NCBI GenBank assembly: GCA_029817715.1
Contig: JARUPY010000154.1
Location: forward strand, 1,391,501-1,455,500
Source of the DNA: Melastoma dodecandrum
Lineage: Eukaryota > Streptophyta > Magnoliopsida > Myrtales > Melastomataceae
Length of the DNA stretch: 64,000 bases
Reading direction: 5' to 3'
Position 1 is the stretch's first letter. Each line of letters starts with the position of its first letter. The notes beneath the pieces were generated by a model. The model did no database searches, had not been told where the DNA came from, and saw only the letters and a list, made by a program, of their open reading frames with translations. The translations under genes were made by a program, and so were the position numbers. This document shows positions 1-10,447 of this stretch, one piece after another.

Positions 1-706
1 AAAATAAAGTGTTATGCAGCTCCCCATCAGTTGACTCGGCCACCGCGGTCGAAGAGTAAGATAAGGATGGGAGTCGGGCGGTGAACCAAAGATGGATCGT
101 CTTGGTAATAAGTAATCTGTCATCAAGGGTTGACTTTGGAACTTCTTTCTTTCTTTCTTTTCTTGGTGATGGATAAAGCAAGTTTGGGAGTCAACTCTCG
201 AAGGCGATACCCAGTTCAACCGAAGCCAAACATTAATATTAAAAAATTTAAAGAGTATTCGAAAATTTTATGAACATCTAATTGGAGACTTCAATGACTT
301 TGTAACAAACTGTTGTAAAGACTCGAAATTATATGTTAAATATGTTGTAAACATTTCGTGCCATTAAAATTAAGGTGTGCTTTTATCAAGGTAGCATTTC
401 GGTAAATCGAGGAGATGGGTAGACCTTAGAAAATTGTGTTTGAAGATTTGATACATATGATGGGTATACCCTTGCTGTTGGATTAGCCTTTCGACTCGGA
501 TAGATTAGTCAGGATCGAATGAGCCTGTGGAATCAGTAATTCATCATTAGCACTGTTGTACCGTATCCACGAACACGCTGGACTGATAGATATGGACGCT
601 CTGTGCAAGGAGAACAATGATAGGTTACGCAGTTATAACTTAGAAAAAACTGGTGGGTGAAGGGGTATTTCTCTTGTTCTTCTGATGAGTTTCTGTTCCA
701 TGGCAG
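1..706. other. Upstream flank of the first NB-ARC-LRR gene
   Basis: I see no TIR-encoding exon in either strand here, although the paralogues further along keep their TIR exon only about 100 bp upstream of the NB-ARC exon. A short TTTC-rich tract lies near 145-165. The TIR exon may lie before the window, or it has been lost. Confidence 0.5.
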
Positions 707-2890
707 GCGTGAGCCTAAGCTGATTTCACGGATTGTTCGACTCATATCCATGTCAGTGAACAACGCATTCTCGAACATTACATCTTATACCGTCGGGATT
801 GATAGACGTGCCAAGTTTATTGAGGATAAGCTAGAGATTGGATCAACAGGGACAAGAAAACTAGGGATATGGGGGATGAGCGGGATAGGCAAGACCACGA
901 CGGCATTGTTTGTGTATGAGAAGGTTTGCCATCAGTTTTCTGCAAGCAGCTTCATAGCCGACGTAGGGAAAGTCTCCAAAAGTGCAGGTGGGATGGCAAC
1001 TTTACAAAAGCAGCTTCTAGTGGAGATCTTAGAAGACGAGAGTATAGAAGTTTTCAACAACCATGAAGGGAGAAAACTGATAAGTCGGCGATTGAGGCAC
1101 CTAGACATCTTGCTTGTCGTTGATGGTGTTGATACACATGAACAACTTAGAGATCTTGTTGGAGACACCGGATGGTTTGGCCCTAAAAGTCGAATTATCA
1201 TCACAACCACCGATAAGCATTTACTTATGACAAGTGGGGCAGATTACATTTACGAAGTCGAAATACTCGGCATGCATGATGCACGTACACTCTTCCAGAA
1301 TTATGCTCACATAGTGCCAGAGATGGTCAACGAGGAATACGAGTCCCTGTCTAAAGAAGTTGTGAGGTACTGCGGGGGCCTCCCACTTGCGCTCGAAGTG
1401 TTGGGATCCTTCTTTGCCGCCAGGGGCCCCGAGGAATGGAGAAGCGCTCTTGACCAACTTAAGGACATCCCTAATAAAGACATCCTATCAAGACTTAAAA
1501 TCAGTTATGATGGACTGAACGATGAACAGAAGAAAACATTCCTTTACGTCTCATGCATCTTAGAGAGGGACTCGGAGGACCATGTGGTATTCTTGCTAGA
1601 TTGTCTTGGTTTGCACCCGAAAATTAATTTAGAGGTTCTCAAGGAGAAATGCCTGGTAAAGCTCTCATGGGGCCGCATCCGGATGCATAGAAAACTGCAG
1701 GAATTGGGTAGATGCATTGCTCATCAACATCATGCGAATGAACACCTAGTTTTGTTGTCCATCGAGGATATTCAGAATTTACTGGACCGGAATGCCGTAA
1801 GTTCATCTCCTTCCAAGGTCGTTTGCTATTCTCTTCACGCACACTGTACAGTCATGAAACATAGCCTTGCATTGATATATATGTCAGGGGATGGCTGCTA
1901 CAGAGAGCATAAAGCTACTTTTACAAGGACACGAATCAACCCTGATGCAAATCAATCTCAGGGTGTTCAAAAAGTTTCCTCGGCTTAAACTCCTAATTAT
2001 TACCGGTGGAGAAGCCAACTTCTTTGGACAGGTGGAATCTCTTTCCAATGAGTTGAGGTATATCCGCTGGGATGGATGCCCACTTAAATCTCTGCCTTCA
2101 AATTTCCGTGCGACTCATCTCCGTGGCCTAGTGTTACCTTCGAGCAGCATTCATTGTCTCAAGAGCGGTGGCGAGGTATTTAACTTGTGCCTTCCTTGGG
2201 GTTGGCTGATAATGACTGTTTAGTTGGCTTTCCATGACTGGTTTCTCTCGGCAGCACTTTGCGAGGTTAGAAGTCATACAGTTGTGTGAATGCAAGGACC
2301 TTACCGGTATCCCTGATGTCTCAAACTTGCCGGAGCTTCGCACTCTTGACCTACAAGGCTGTATCAGATTAGTGGAGGTCCGATCATCGATACCCTTTCA
2401 CGGGAAGCTCCAACACATAAACTTGAAAGGATGCACAAAGCTGAGGCGTCTCCCAGATGCTATTAAATTCCCATCCTTGGGAACTTTTACGCTCTCTGGA
2501 TGCTCCTCTCTCCACGAATTCCCACAGATAACGGGACGGATGGAGCATCTCAGGGAGCTCAACCTTGATGGCACGGCCATCGCGGAACTGCCCGCTTCCA
2601 TCAAATTTCTAGTGGGCCTGCAAAAATTAAGCGCCAATGACTGCAAAAACCTCAGGAGTCTGCCTAGCTGCATCGCTGATTTGAATTGTCTCAGGTACCT
2701 TGATCTTCTCGATTGTCATAATCTGAAGGACCTCCCACCAAATCTGGTCAACTTGGAGCGAGTTCGCCTGAAACGCGTCAGGGAAGAACCAGAGCCCGCC
2801 GAAGGAATCCAAGATGCTGCTCTAAGTGGAGTGATTTGTGGCACACCACTTCACGACAATGCGAAAAGGTGCAGCTGCTTGATCATGTGA
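707..2890 (+). CDS. NB-ARC-LRR resistance-like protein (TNL type, TIR exon not seen)
   Basis: Three exons can be placed: 707-1796 (NB-ARC), 1888-2175 and 2255-2890 (LRR), with GT-AG introns and matching phases. The NB-ARC exon shows the P-loop GMSGIGKTT, a kinase-2 motif LLVVDGVD, the RNBS-B motif SRIIITTTDKHLL and GLPLALEVLGS. The usual MHD signature reads MHR. The LRR exons show the TNL style of repeat (LDLQGCIRLVEV, LKGCTKLRRLP). Such proteins are intracellular immune receptors in which NB-ARC acts as an ATP/ADP switch and the LRR as sensor. The protein ends in CSCLIM followed by TGA, which resembles a CaaX prenylation box with a second cysteine nearby. The 1090 bp NB-ARC exon is 3 bp shorter than the 1093 bp of three paralogues in this window. 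No TIR exon is visible, so the gene is either partial at the window edge or truncated. Expression is unknown. Confidence 0.8.
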
Positions 2891-3829
2891 TAAAGAGACG
2901 CGACACAGATTAACCTTGGAAGCCGACGTCGACATATACTTTTACACAAATGTAAAATAAATCTCCGTTTCATCGTAGTATATAAGTGCAAACACTTTGT
3001 TGTTAATAAAATTCAGCTTAGTCTTTGATCATCACCAAGAGGGATGTGTTATTGTTATTTGGGATTTTTAATAACTCTTCACAACGTTCACAGCAATCTT
3101 CTGTATCATTAGAATCTTTTGTTAAGACTTCTGTCTATCATGATATATTTTATCCACAAAAGTCTCGGAACAACAATATTTTGTTCTTAGTTTTTTAGTC
3201 ATCAACAACTTAAGAAGATTATATAGTAACTAAAATCAATATAGTCATCGACACAACTAAAATTATTAATAAATAAAAGAAAACATATAAACGAAAGGTT
3301 TAGAAATTCTTCATGAACTTTTAAAAAATTTATGCATTTTTTTCATGTTTTTACATTATTTTACCTATAATGCTCATTAATTTAATCGTAATTATTATTT
3401 TCTAAATTGGCACAAAAGTTAATCCTAAGGATATGACTTGAATCTAATAAGATATTTTGCTCAGAAAACATGCATGAAATCCTCTATTGGATATTATAGG
3501 ATTTCTAATGTTTCAAAGTAATTTAAGTCAATTAGTTAATTTTATAATTTACGAAACTATCATCGATGTATTCGTTTAATGTATTTTGTTTGCGATAATT
3601 TATTTTTCTAATGAGTAGTAATTTCTTCTAACAGTGATTAAATTTTTTAAACATTATTAATTTCTAAGAATACATATCTCATTTTCGTTAATCTTTACAA
3701 ATGAAATAACTTTGCCTCATCGATATATCACTTTCAACCTCGAGTTAGATGACTTAGAACCGAACCGAAACGAAAGCTCGAAACTCGAAATGTACACTAC
3801 TGTGCCTCGCATCGGGAACAAAGTTCCGT
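2891..3829. other. AT-rich intergenic DNA
   Basis: The stretch is strongly AT-rich with many stop codons in all frames. I recognise no gene, repeat family or RNA in it. Its first part should hold the 3' UTR of the preceding gene. Confidence 0.6.
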
Positions 3830-4030
3830 CACAAACATATCCATCGGTTTCAGTTGACCCTATCCAACTTGTTGTTGACGAATGATATTTCATATGCATC
3901 CCCAACTTAACCTATAACTGTTAGTTGAGCCACCCGCACCTCCTCCTATATCAATCTGTCCTTCTCGGGACAACCGCAATGCCTCAACAGGACCTACACA
4001 CGTTTATACCCACGGTGATTCCTTACCCTA
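3830..4030 (+). pseudogene. Left part of a duplicated SCPL promoter, split by a retrotransposon
   Basis: This segment resembles the region upstream of the intact SCPL gene (about 23270-23490). Shared words include TATCCAACTTGTTGTTGACG against AATCCAACTGGTTGTTGACG, then GCATCCCCAACTT. The similarity stops at 4030, where the Ogre element begins, and resumes at 22575 after the element's end. It is therefore the promoter side of a second SCPL copy cut by the insertion. The target duplication CCCTA is at 4026-4030. Confidence 0.7.
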
Positions 4031-4358
4031 TGTGCGCGCGCCCTTCCGGCCTAGCGGCGCGCGGCGGCGGTTCTGGCTAACCCGAGGATCCGGGCCCAAT
4101 CCGGTCGGCGTTACGGCTCGAACGCCGGACGCTGCGGAAAGGGGCCCCGGGTTGGGCCTTCCCTTGATTCGCGAACGGGTCTGCGGGGCGTTTCGCCAAC
4201 CGTCTCCAGTTCCCTGGAGGCGGCGAGCGAAAGGCTGCGTTAAGGCCTCGCTCGCGAATTTCGGGGAGGGCCCGAGGAGCGGCTCGAGCAGCCGTCACCT
4301 CACCCCAAATGGCTCCGAAAAAGGCTAGTGGGGTTTGTTTTAGCTTTGGAAAACAGTT

Positions 4359-4369
4359 CGGAGTCGCCA
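4359..4369 (-). other. Copy of the PBS core inside the LTR
   Basis: On the - strand this reads TGGCGACTCCG, identical to the first 11 bases of the element's primer-binding site at 18577-18567. The other LTR has the same word at 18931-18941, and the solo LTR has it at about 38741-38751 in the opposite orientation. It may mark an older LTR boundary. Confidence 0.6.
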
Positions 4370-7300
4370 CCGACTTAGTTTAAAAATTGTGATTTTAAGT
4401 CGGAAAAATCAGAGTCTGGGTTCGGGGATTCCTATTTACTAGCCTTAGTGCTTTACCACATGCGAAAAGGGTGGCGATTTGTCCAAAAAAGTTACTTTTG
4501 ATTGACGGGTGTTGGACCCGATCCGGGAGTGGGCCGGACTCGTATCGACGTTTTAACGGGCATTGGACCCGAATTTAGGTTTGTTTGATTAAAAATCAAC
4601 ACACGACATAAACCTAAAGCCTAAGTCATGCGTGCAATCACAAACAATAAACGAGATGAAAGAGAGCGGGGAAGGGCGGTGGTTGCGGGCCTATGCACTT
4701 GGGCCCGCAACCCGTTACATATGGGCTTAGGAAATGAAATTCGGGGAGGCCCGCACCTCCCCTTTTGTACCTTAAATTGAAGGTTGGGGCCGCTTTGTCT
4801 TCAAGCCCACGGTGTTTTAAACCGGGGTAGAACCACGCGGTTTGATACACGCGCCTTCAAGTTAATCTTCGAAATTTTGATGTCGGTATTCCGAGATTAA
4901 GTGCTCAGTGTACATGCAAAGGAAATGTGAATGTGGTTAGTATTGTTAAATGTAAGTGGAGCTTGACAAAATTTAAAAGAGTAAGGCATGTCTTACCGTT
5001 TTTTGGCCGAAGATGTCTCCTTGATGTGCGTTGTCGAAAACATTCGGGAAATTTCTCCGTGTTTTACATGGAAAACAATAGGGAAACGGATGTTAGTAAT
5101 GCATATCGGAATAAAATATTAATCCACATGCATAGACGAGAACGTAAGTTTTGAAAGATTAAAATTTTAACGGTAAACACATTTATATGACATCTAGCTA
5201 AAAATTCTAAATAAGTCAATTGATAATTACTAAAGATTCGGAAGTCAAAGATAAACATATTAAAAAGAAGGCAATTCGTATAAGTCAAGTCATATATCTA
5301 TTAAACTTAAATCTATTGAAAGAATGGATTCATTACCTCTCTGAGAGATTCGAAGTCCAACCGAGACCCATCTATCTTTGGGGAGAGGGCACAGGTACAG
5401 AAGGCGTGTTGTTCGAAGCCATCAAAAATTGCTGGAGAGGAAGATTCCTGGATTGTTGAGGCATCGCCGAGGAGGATACGGGTCGTTGAGATCTGGAGCA
5501 CCGGAGATGGCTGCGACGACGGCTCGGATCTGGAGTGTCGAGGAGGGATCAAGCCGACGCCGGAAAGACAAGGAAGACGCCGGGGAGTGGGTCTGGTCGT
5601 CGAGATCTGGGGGGTCGTCGGCGGAGGACAAGGCCATCGCCATTGGGAGGGCGGCTGTGATCTGGGGACGTTTGGGGTGTGGGTTTGCCGTCGTCGAGCT
5701 TGGGTACGCCGGAGAAGGGCCTGTCGCTTCCTTGGCCGGCCGTTGGGTCACCGCCGAAGTTGGGGTCGCCGGGAGGAGAGTTCGCTGTAGCTTGGAGAGG
5801 GGGGGGGAAGTCGTCGTCGTCGGAGAGCAAGGGAGGCTGTGTTGGACGCCTTCGTGACTGGGTTGAGGGCGAGTCGCTCGGGTCGGGCAGATCTGCTGTT
5901 GGGGAGGTTCGCCATTTCTCGAGCCGGCCGCTAACGGCGGGGAGCTGTCTTGAAGACCATGGGGAGCTGCCGCTTGACTAGGAAGGCGCCGGGGAGAGGC
6001 GGGAATCTGTCGTCGCCAAGTCCGTCCTTGCACCCACACTAGCATGCTTGGAGTATTTGCACTGCTAAACGAGAGCTTCTGGAATGGGTTGTCATTCCTG
6101 AAGGATGCCGGGGAAGGCTTGGTCTAGGAGCGCCAGAGCATGGGTTAGGGGGTTGTGATGGTCCAACTAGAAGAAGATTTGAAGGCAGGGGAGACTGTGG
6201 GCTCGCCGAACTGGTCATTGCTGGGGCTGATCGTCGCGGTTCTGTGGGCGTCGGGAAGCTGAAAAGAGGAGTCGCCTTGGGACTGGAGTTTGGTGCTCGA
6301 GTTGAGGTTGTTGCCATCGATCTGGGAGAACGTGGGAAAGCAAGAGCTGGTTATCGTGCTTGGAGGTGTCGGAGGAGAATATGGATGCCGTGCTGCTGTG
6401 TCTGCACATCAGGGGGTCGGCGACGACAGATGCTGAGGTCGAAACACGACCAGGAGACGACGTGGGAGCTGTGCCTGCACATGAATGAAATAGTTAAAGT
6501 AGAAGGAGATGGATGCTTGCGAGAAGCTTGGGGTTGGTCATCCATTGACAGCAGGGAGGTGGAGTCGACTGGGTTGTCTGCAGAAAGGGAAGGCTCCGTC
6601 GCGACTGCAAAAGGAATATCCCACATCGCAAGTCGTCGCTGATGGAAATGGAGGCGCCGTCCAAGCCTGGTGTTGATGCCCTCGTGTTCAGAAGAGTTGG
6701 CACCGCGACCTACGGTATAGCCTCGTGCTTGCTGTTGTTGTCGTCTACTTGCTTGGTTTGGCCATCGAGGGGGGGGGGGGGGGGGTTCCCGCGGCTGACT
6801 CCTCTTACCTTGACAGGGAGTCGGCTGGATGGGGAAGAGATGGTGGCGTCCACAGTGAGGATGGAGGTCCTTGCAACTGTAGAAGACAGTGAAGGAGGAA
6901 GGAGAGGAACGATGCCTTCGTTAGTCTCCTCCCCCTTTCAATTGAAGGAAGTTTTTTTTAGAGAGAATTGGTGAGCCCTCTACTGTTTGATCGACCCCCC
7001 CCCCTGACTGAACGGTGAGTCCTCCTTTTATTCTTCCCGTTTCATCTTTTCTTCTGGTTTCTCCCCCTCATCTAGTTTCTCCTCCTCTCCGAAACCTTGT
7101 TTCAATCTAGTTACCTTCTGGTTTGCCTCTAGTTGGGAAAGGAAACCGTTAGGGGACAATATCATCTCAGGACGTCGGCCAGGTGATCCTCCGTAGCGCA
7201 GGAGGTTGTTTCAATCTGCGATTGTCAGAGGGGGAGTGAAGGCGCAGGAGATCCTGTCGGGGAATCAGAGGAGAAGGGCTTGGGCTGTGAAGGATTGCGG

Positions 7301-7473
7301 GCTTAACTCGTGTTTGGCTTGTTATTGCGGGCTGAGCTACTTTGGGCTCTTTGAGGAGAAGTTGGGGGCTTGGGTTTGCCCAATCCCTTTTCTTTGGTTG
7401 GAGTTTACCGTGGGCTTGTTTGGATCTAAGCCGCATGTGGGACGGCATCTGTTCTTTTGAGTCTTCTGGTAAT

Positions 7474-7831
7474 CTATTTTTTGCTTACGAATTGCAATAT
7501 CCCATTTATGGAATCACCAAAAGTCTGGACAGCACTATGGACAACTAAATTGGTCGTGTTCCCAATCAAATATGCTGTGAGACCAATATTGAATAACATG
7601 TAGAACATATTGAATGCCTTTTCCACCGTGTTCACGGCATGCAAGCCTCCATATCCCATTGATGTTAAGGTTGCGATTGGCCAGTACATGGAACAAGTGT
7701 ATCCCAGCCAAATGCCCCCCCCCCCCTCTCTGCTCGAAATCGTCGATATTAACACCGATCCATGTATCACTTGACGGTTTATGTATGATGGCCAACCAGA
7801 AATGAAAGCAGCCACCAGAGTGTTGGCTCAT
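7474..7831 (-). pseudogene. Captured Shaker-type K+ channel pore fragment (KC1/KAT3-like)
   Basis: The - strand translates, across one frameshift, into the end of S5, the turret, pore helix, selectivity filter, S6 and start of the C-linker of a plant AKT/KAT-type inward-rectifying K+ channel. Recognisable parts are [12 protein letters not shown] and DTWIGVN in one frame, then [33 protein letters not shown] and [19 protein letters not shown] in the next. The tail [12 protein letters not shown] looks most like the regulatory KC1/KAT3 group. The frame changes at a C12 run (7715-7726 on the + strand). The filter reads GYGG instead of GYGD. It lies near the sense start of the LTR, on the same strand as the element, and is not expected to encode a channel. 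It is present in both LTRs, so it was captured before this insertion. Confidence 0.85.
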
Positions 7832-8000
7832 TGGGCTCGGCCATTTTGGAGAATGGATCGGCCATTATGTTTCTTATTATTTTATTATTTTTTGTTTTAT
7901 AAAAAAAAAAATGGATCCTATAGTTGTATGGATTGGGGCTTTGGCCTAAATGTTGGGTTTGTTATGGTTTGTGGCCTGTGTATTGATTTGAGGTATTACA

Positions 8001-8020
8001 GTTTGCCCCTCATTGGGAGG
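8001..8020 (-). other. Polypurine tract of the Ogre element
   Basis: The - strand reads GAGGGGCAAAC directly before the LTR start TGTAATACC. This is the expected place and composition for the plus-strand primer of reverse transcription. Confidence 0.75.
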
Positions 8021-9319
8021 GAATCTGGAAAGATTCGCTCGCGAGGACATCGTTAGTACCTCAAATTGTATCTCGAAACCACTTTTGATTAACATGTACC
8101 TAAAAGCTCATCAAGAAAAACCATTAGCCACAACGAAAACTAAAATGGCTAAATGTACATGCACATTATGCTTCGTTTTTCTTTCCCTTTTAAAACCATG
8201 TTTCTAAGCGAGAGCAGAGAAGGCTCTTCTGATTTCTCTCGTGTTTCACTCTCATTTCTAAAAGCCAGTTCAGTTGGATTTTAGAATTCCTTTGACTTGG
8301 ATGCTCATGTACCGGTCGAAGGAGACTTTACTTGGGTTATCATGTGGCTTTGGCATAAGGCCTTTAAAGTGAAAGTTCAAATTCGTCGTTTGAACGGCAG
8401 AGTCTAAGGACCTCATCGGAAGCTACTTGACCATAGAGTTTTCACCGTTCAAGCGAATTCTCCATCCTTCAGACGGTTCGCCAGTTTAGGCATTCCGTTG
8501 GGGATGAATAGTTGGCCTAGTGTTAGGTGCTGATGATCCACTTTGAGGAATGTTTTCACTTGACTTGTTGAAAAAATGTCACCTTTGCTCTTGCGATCGT
8601 CAATGTCGGTCCTGGTGCTTTATTTTGCTCTTTTGACTTTTATCTTGCGCTTTGCTTTTGAAGACTTTGGTCTTTGCGCTGATTTTGCTTTTTCTTTACT
8701 GGATCATAAGAATTTGCCCCGCTTTCTTTTCTATAATCATTTTGGAGATGCTTTGGACTCCTTGGGAATTTGTACTTCTTGTAGTATTGTTGGAGAAGTT
8801 CCTTCCTTAGGAACGACTTAACTGGCAAGCTTGACTGTTGATGATGCATCTTCGCTTGAACCTTGAGGAAGTGTTGCCTCTACGGCCCGTTGCTTCCGGT
8901 TTCTAGCTGCAAGATCTCCTTTAACCTCAATGTGAGGCGGTCCTTAGACTCAGTGGGAGTAATGTATATAGAAACTTCGACTTTGGCTCGGAAGGGGTTA
9001 GCAATGGTCATTGTTTCGTATTTGGGATAGAGAAGAAATGCTCGATTTCATCCCGGCTTAGAGCATCTTTTGTCAAAGGATTCGTTATCTGCTTGAATGC
9101 CTGAGTATGAATCCTTACAGTGTTTGCGCTCATCACTCTGGGTAAGTGTTTGGGGATAGGCTTGCCTTCTCCACTCTCGCTCAGAAACATTTTTATTAAA
9201 GATTAGTTTCGAATTGTATGCAAATGAGCACACAAATGCTTTAGAAATAAACAGGTTTAGGTACTCAAACCTCTGCAGTGCTCTTGTGCACTTTCGTATT
9301 CTGATTTCTTTTAAATTAA
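8021..9319. other. Ogre 3' untranslated region, first part
   Basis: No ORF with recognisable similarity is seen between the polypurine tract and the repeat block. The sequence belongs to the long non-coding 3' region between integrase and LTR in element sense. Confidence 0.6.
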
Positions 9320-10320
9320 ACCTGGAACGGCTTCCACCCGACCACCCTCGCCGTCGCCAAGGAGTTTGTACCGTACTGTGAGGATGCCCATGTACCTACA
9401 CAGTTGACAACGGACAAAGACAAAGTTAGCTCATGTACTTTGACTCTCGCTTGGGGAGTTAAATGAAGTAAAGTTTCCGCTGGGGAGATGGGATGGATAT
9501 GTCCATCTCGATGATAGTTCTGGAAGAATATGCTTGTATCCTTGCTGAGGAATGCGACGTATGTAATCAACTCCAGCTTGAACGAAGGCAGGACTCCAAC
9601 TGGGGAAGTGGGGATACGACTCCGTCTGGGGAATCATGAGAAATTTTGTTAGAGAGCAGTGTAGATGATACTCCCTTTTGGTATGGTTATCTTTGGTGAT
9701 GACAAAGGCAATTTCGAAGCTTTGGTTCGAAATTTTTCCACCCAACCGCCCGCGCCTTTGTCTGTAATGTAGGATGCTCGTGTACCTATACCAAGCAAAG
9801 GACAGAGAACAAGTGAGCTCATGTAACTTGTTTCTTTTTAAAGTATGAATGAAGTTTGCTAATGTAACTTCATTTATATGAAAGGTGAAGTAGAGTTTTG
9901 ATACTCCCCTTCTCTATGTGTTTCATCATTGCATCTTTGTCCGTAGGAATCAAAGGATTGACGAAATAGTTACTCTTGCTTGACGTCTGTTGTGTAAGGA
10001 AGCTCATGTACCTATCAAACAGATAGCGAGAAACAAGGGAGTTCGTGCGACTTGTTTCTGTTAGAGTAAGAATGAAGTTTGCTTCTGTAACTTCATTTGT
10101 AAGAAAGGTGAAGTAGAGTTTTGGTACTTCCCTTTTGTTTGATTTCGTCATTGCGTCTTCGTCCGATGGAGTCGAAGGTTTGACGAAATTGCTACAAGAC
10201 TTTGGCTTGAAGCTTTGCCGCCCTACCACCCTCGCCTTTGCCGTAGGAGTTTTGTACCATTCGTGTAAGGAGTTCTTGTACCTGCCCACGAGACAAAGGA
10301 CGTAAGGCGAAATAAGCACA
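9320..10320 (-). repeat. Diverged tandem repeats in the Ogre 3' region
   Basis: The phrase TGTACCTA with its surroundings recurs at 9392, 9782, 10008 and (degenerate) 10278. The two central units (9782 and 10008, period 226 bp) share long words such as GAATGAAGTTTGCT, TGTAACTTCATTT and GAAAGGTGAAGTAGAGTTTT. A second motif, CCACCCTCGCC and variants, recurs near 9341, 9748 and 10227. Variable 3' regions of Tat/Ogre elements are known to carry such arrays and to seed satellites. Confidence 0.75.
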
Positions 10321-10447
10321 TGTAATCTCGCTTAGTCAGGTGAAGAGAGTGTTGATTGTGTAATTCTCCCTTTTCATGTGTCAGCGTCTTTGCTCTAATC
10401 GACTCCCTGGGGATACATCGCTTTGGAGTTCTTGGCTTTGACGCTGC

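Larger units (their letters stand above)
4031..8000 (-). repeat. LTR of the Ogre element (3' LTR in element sense)
   Basis: It starts TGTGCGCG and ends TTACA on the + strand, and matches 18585-22574 nearly throughout. GC-rich low-complexity DNA fills about 5400-7000, including a G17 run at 6769-6785. A K+ channel gene fragment lies at 7474-7831. Differences from the other LTR include a 15 bp indel near 4100 and a cluster of substitutions at about 5120-5470. Confidence 0.93.

Noticed and set aside
657..706. N-terminal extension of the first NB-ARC exon
   Set aside because: The frame starts with GTG and crosses a clear splice acceptor (CAG at 704-706), so it reads intron sequence.
3717..3905. 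62-codon - strand open frame
   Set aside because: It overlaps the duplicated SCPL promoter and has no similarity.
4032..4328. 98-codon open frame at the LTR edge
   Set aside because: It is a GC-rich LTR end duplicated at 18586; no protein similarity is seen.
5422..6045. Open frames of 100-207 codons on both strands in the GC-rich part of the Ogre LTR
   Set aside because: They are low-complexity, repeated in both LTRs, mutually overlapping and similar to nothing I recognise. High GC explains the lack of stops.
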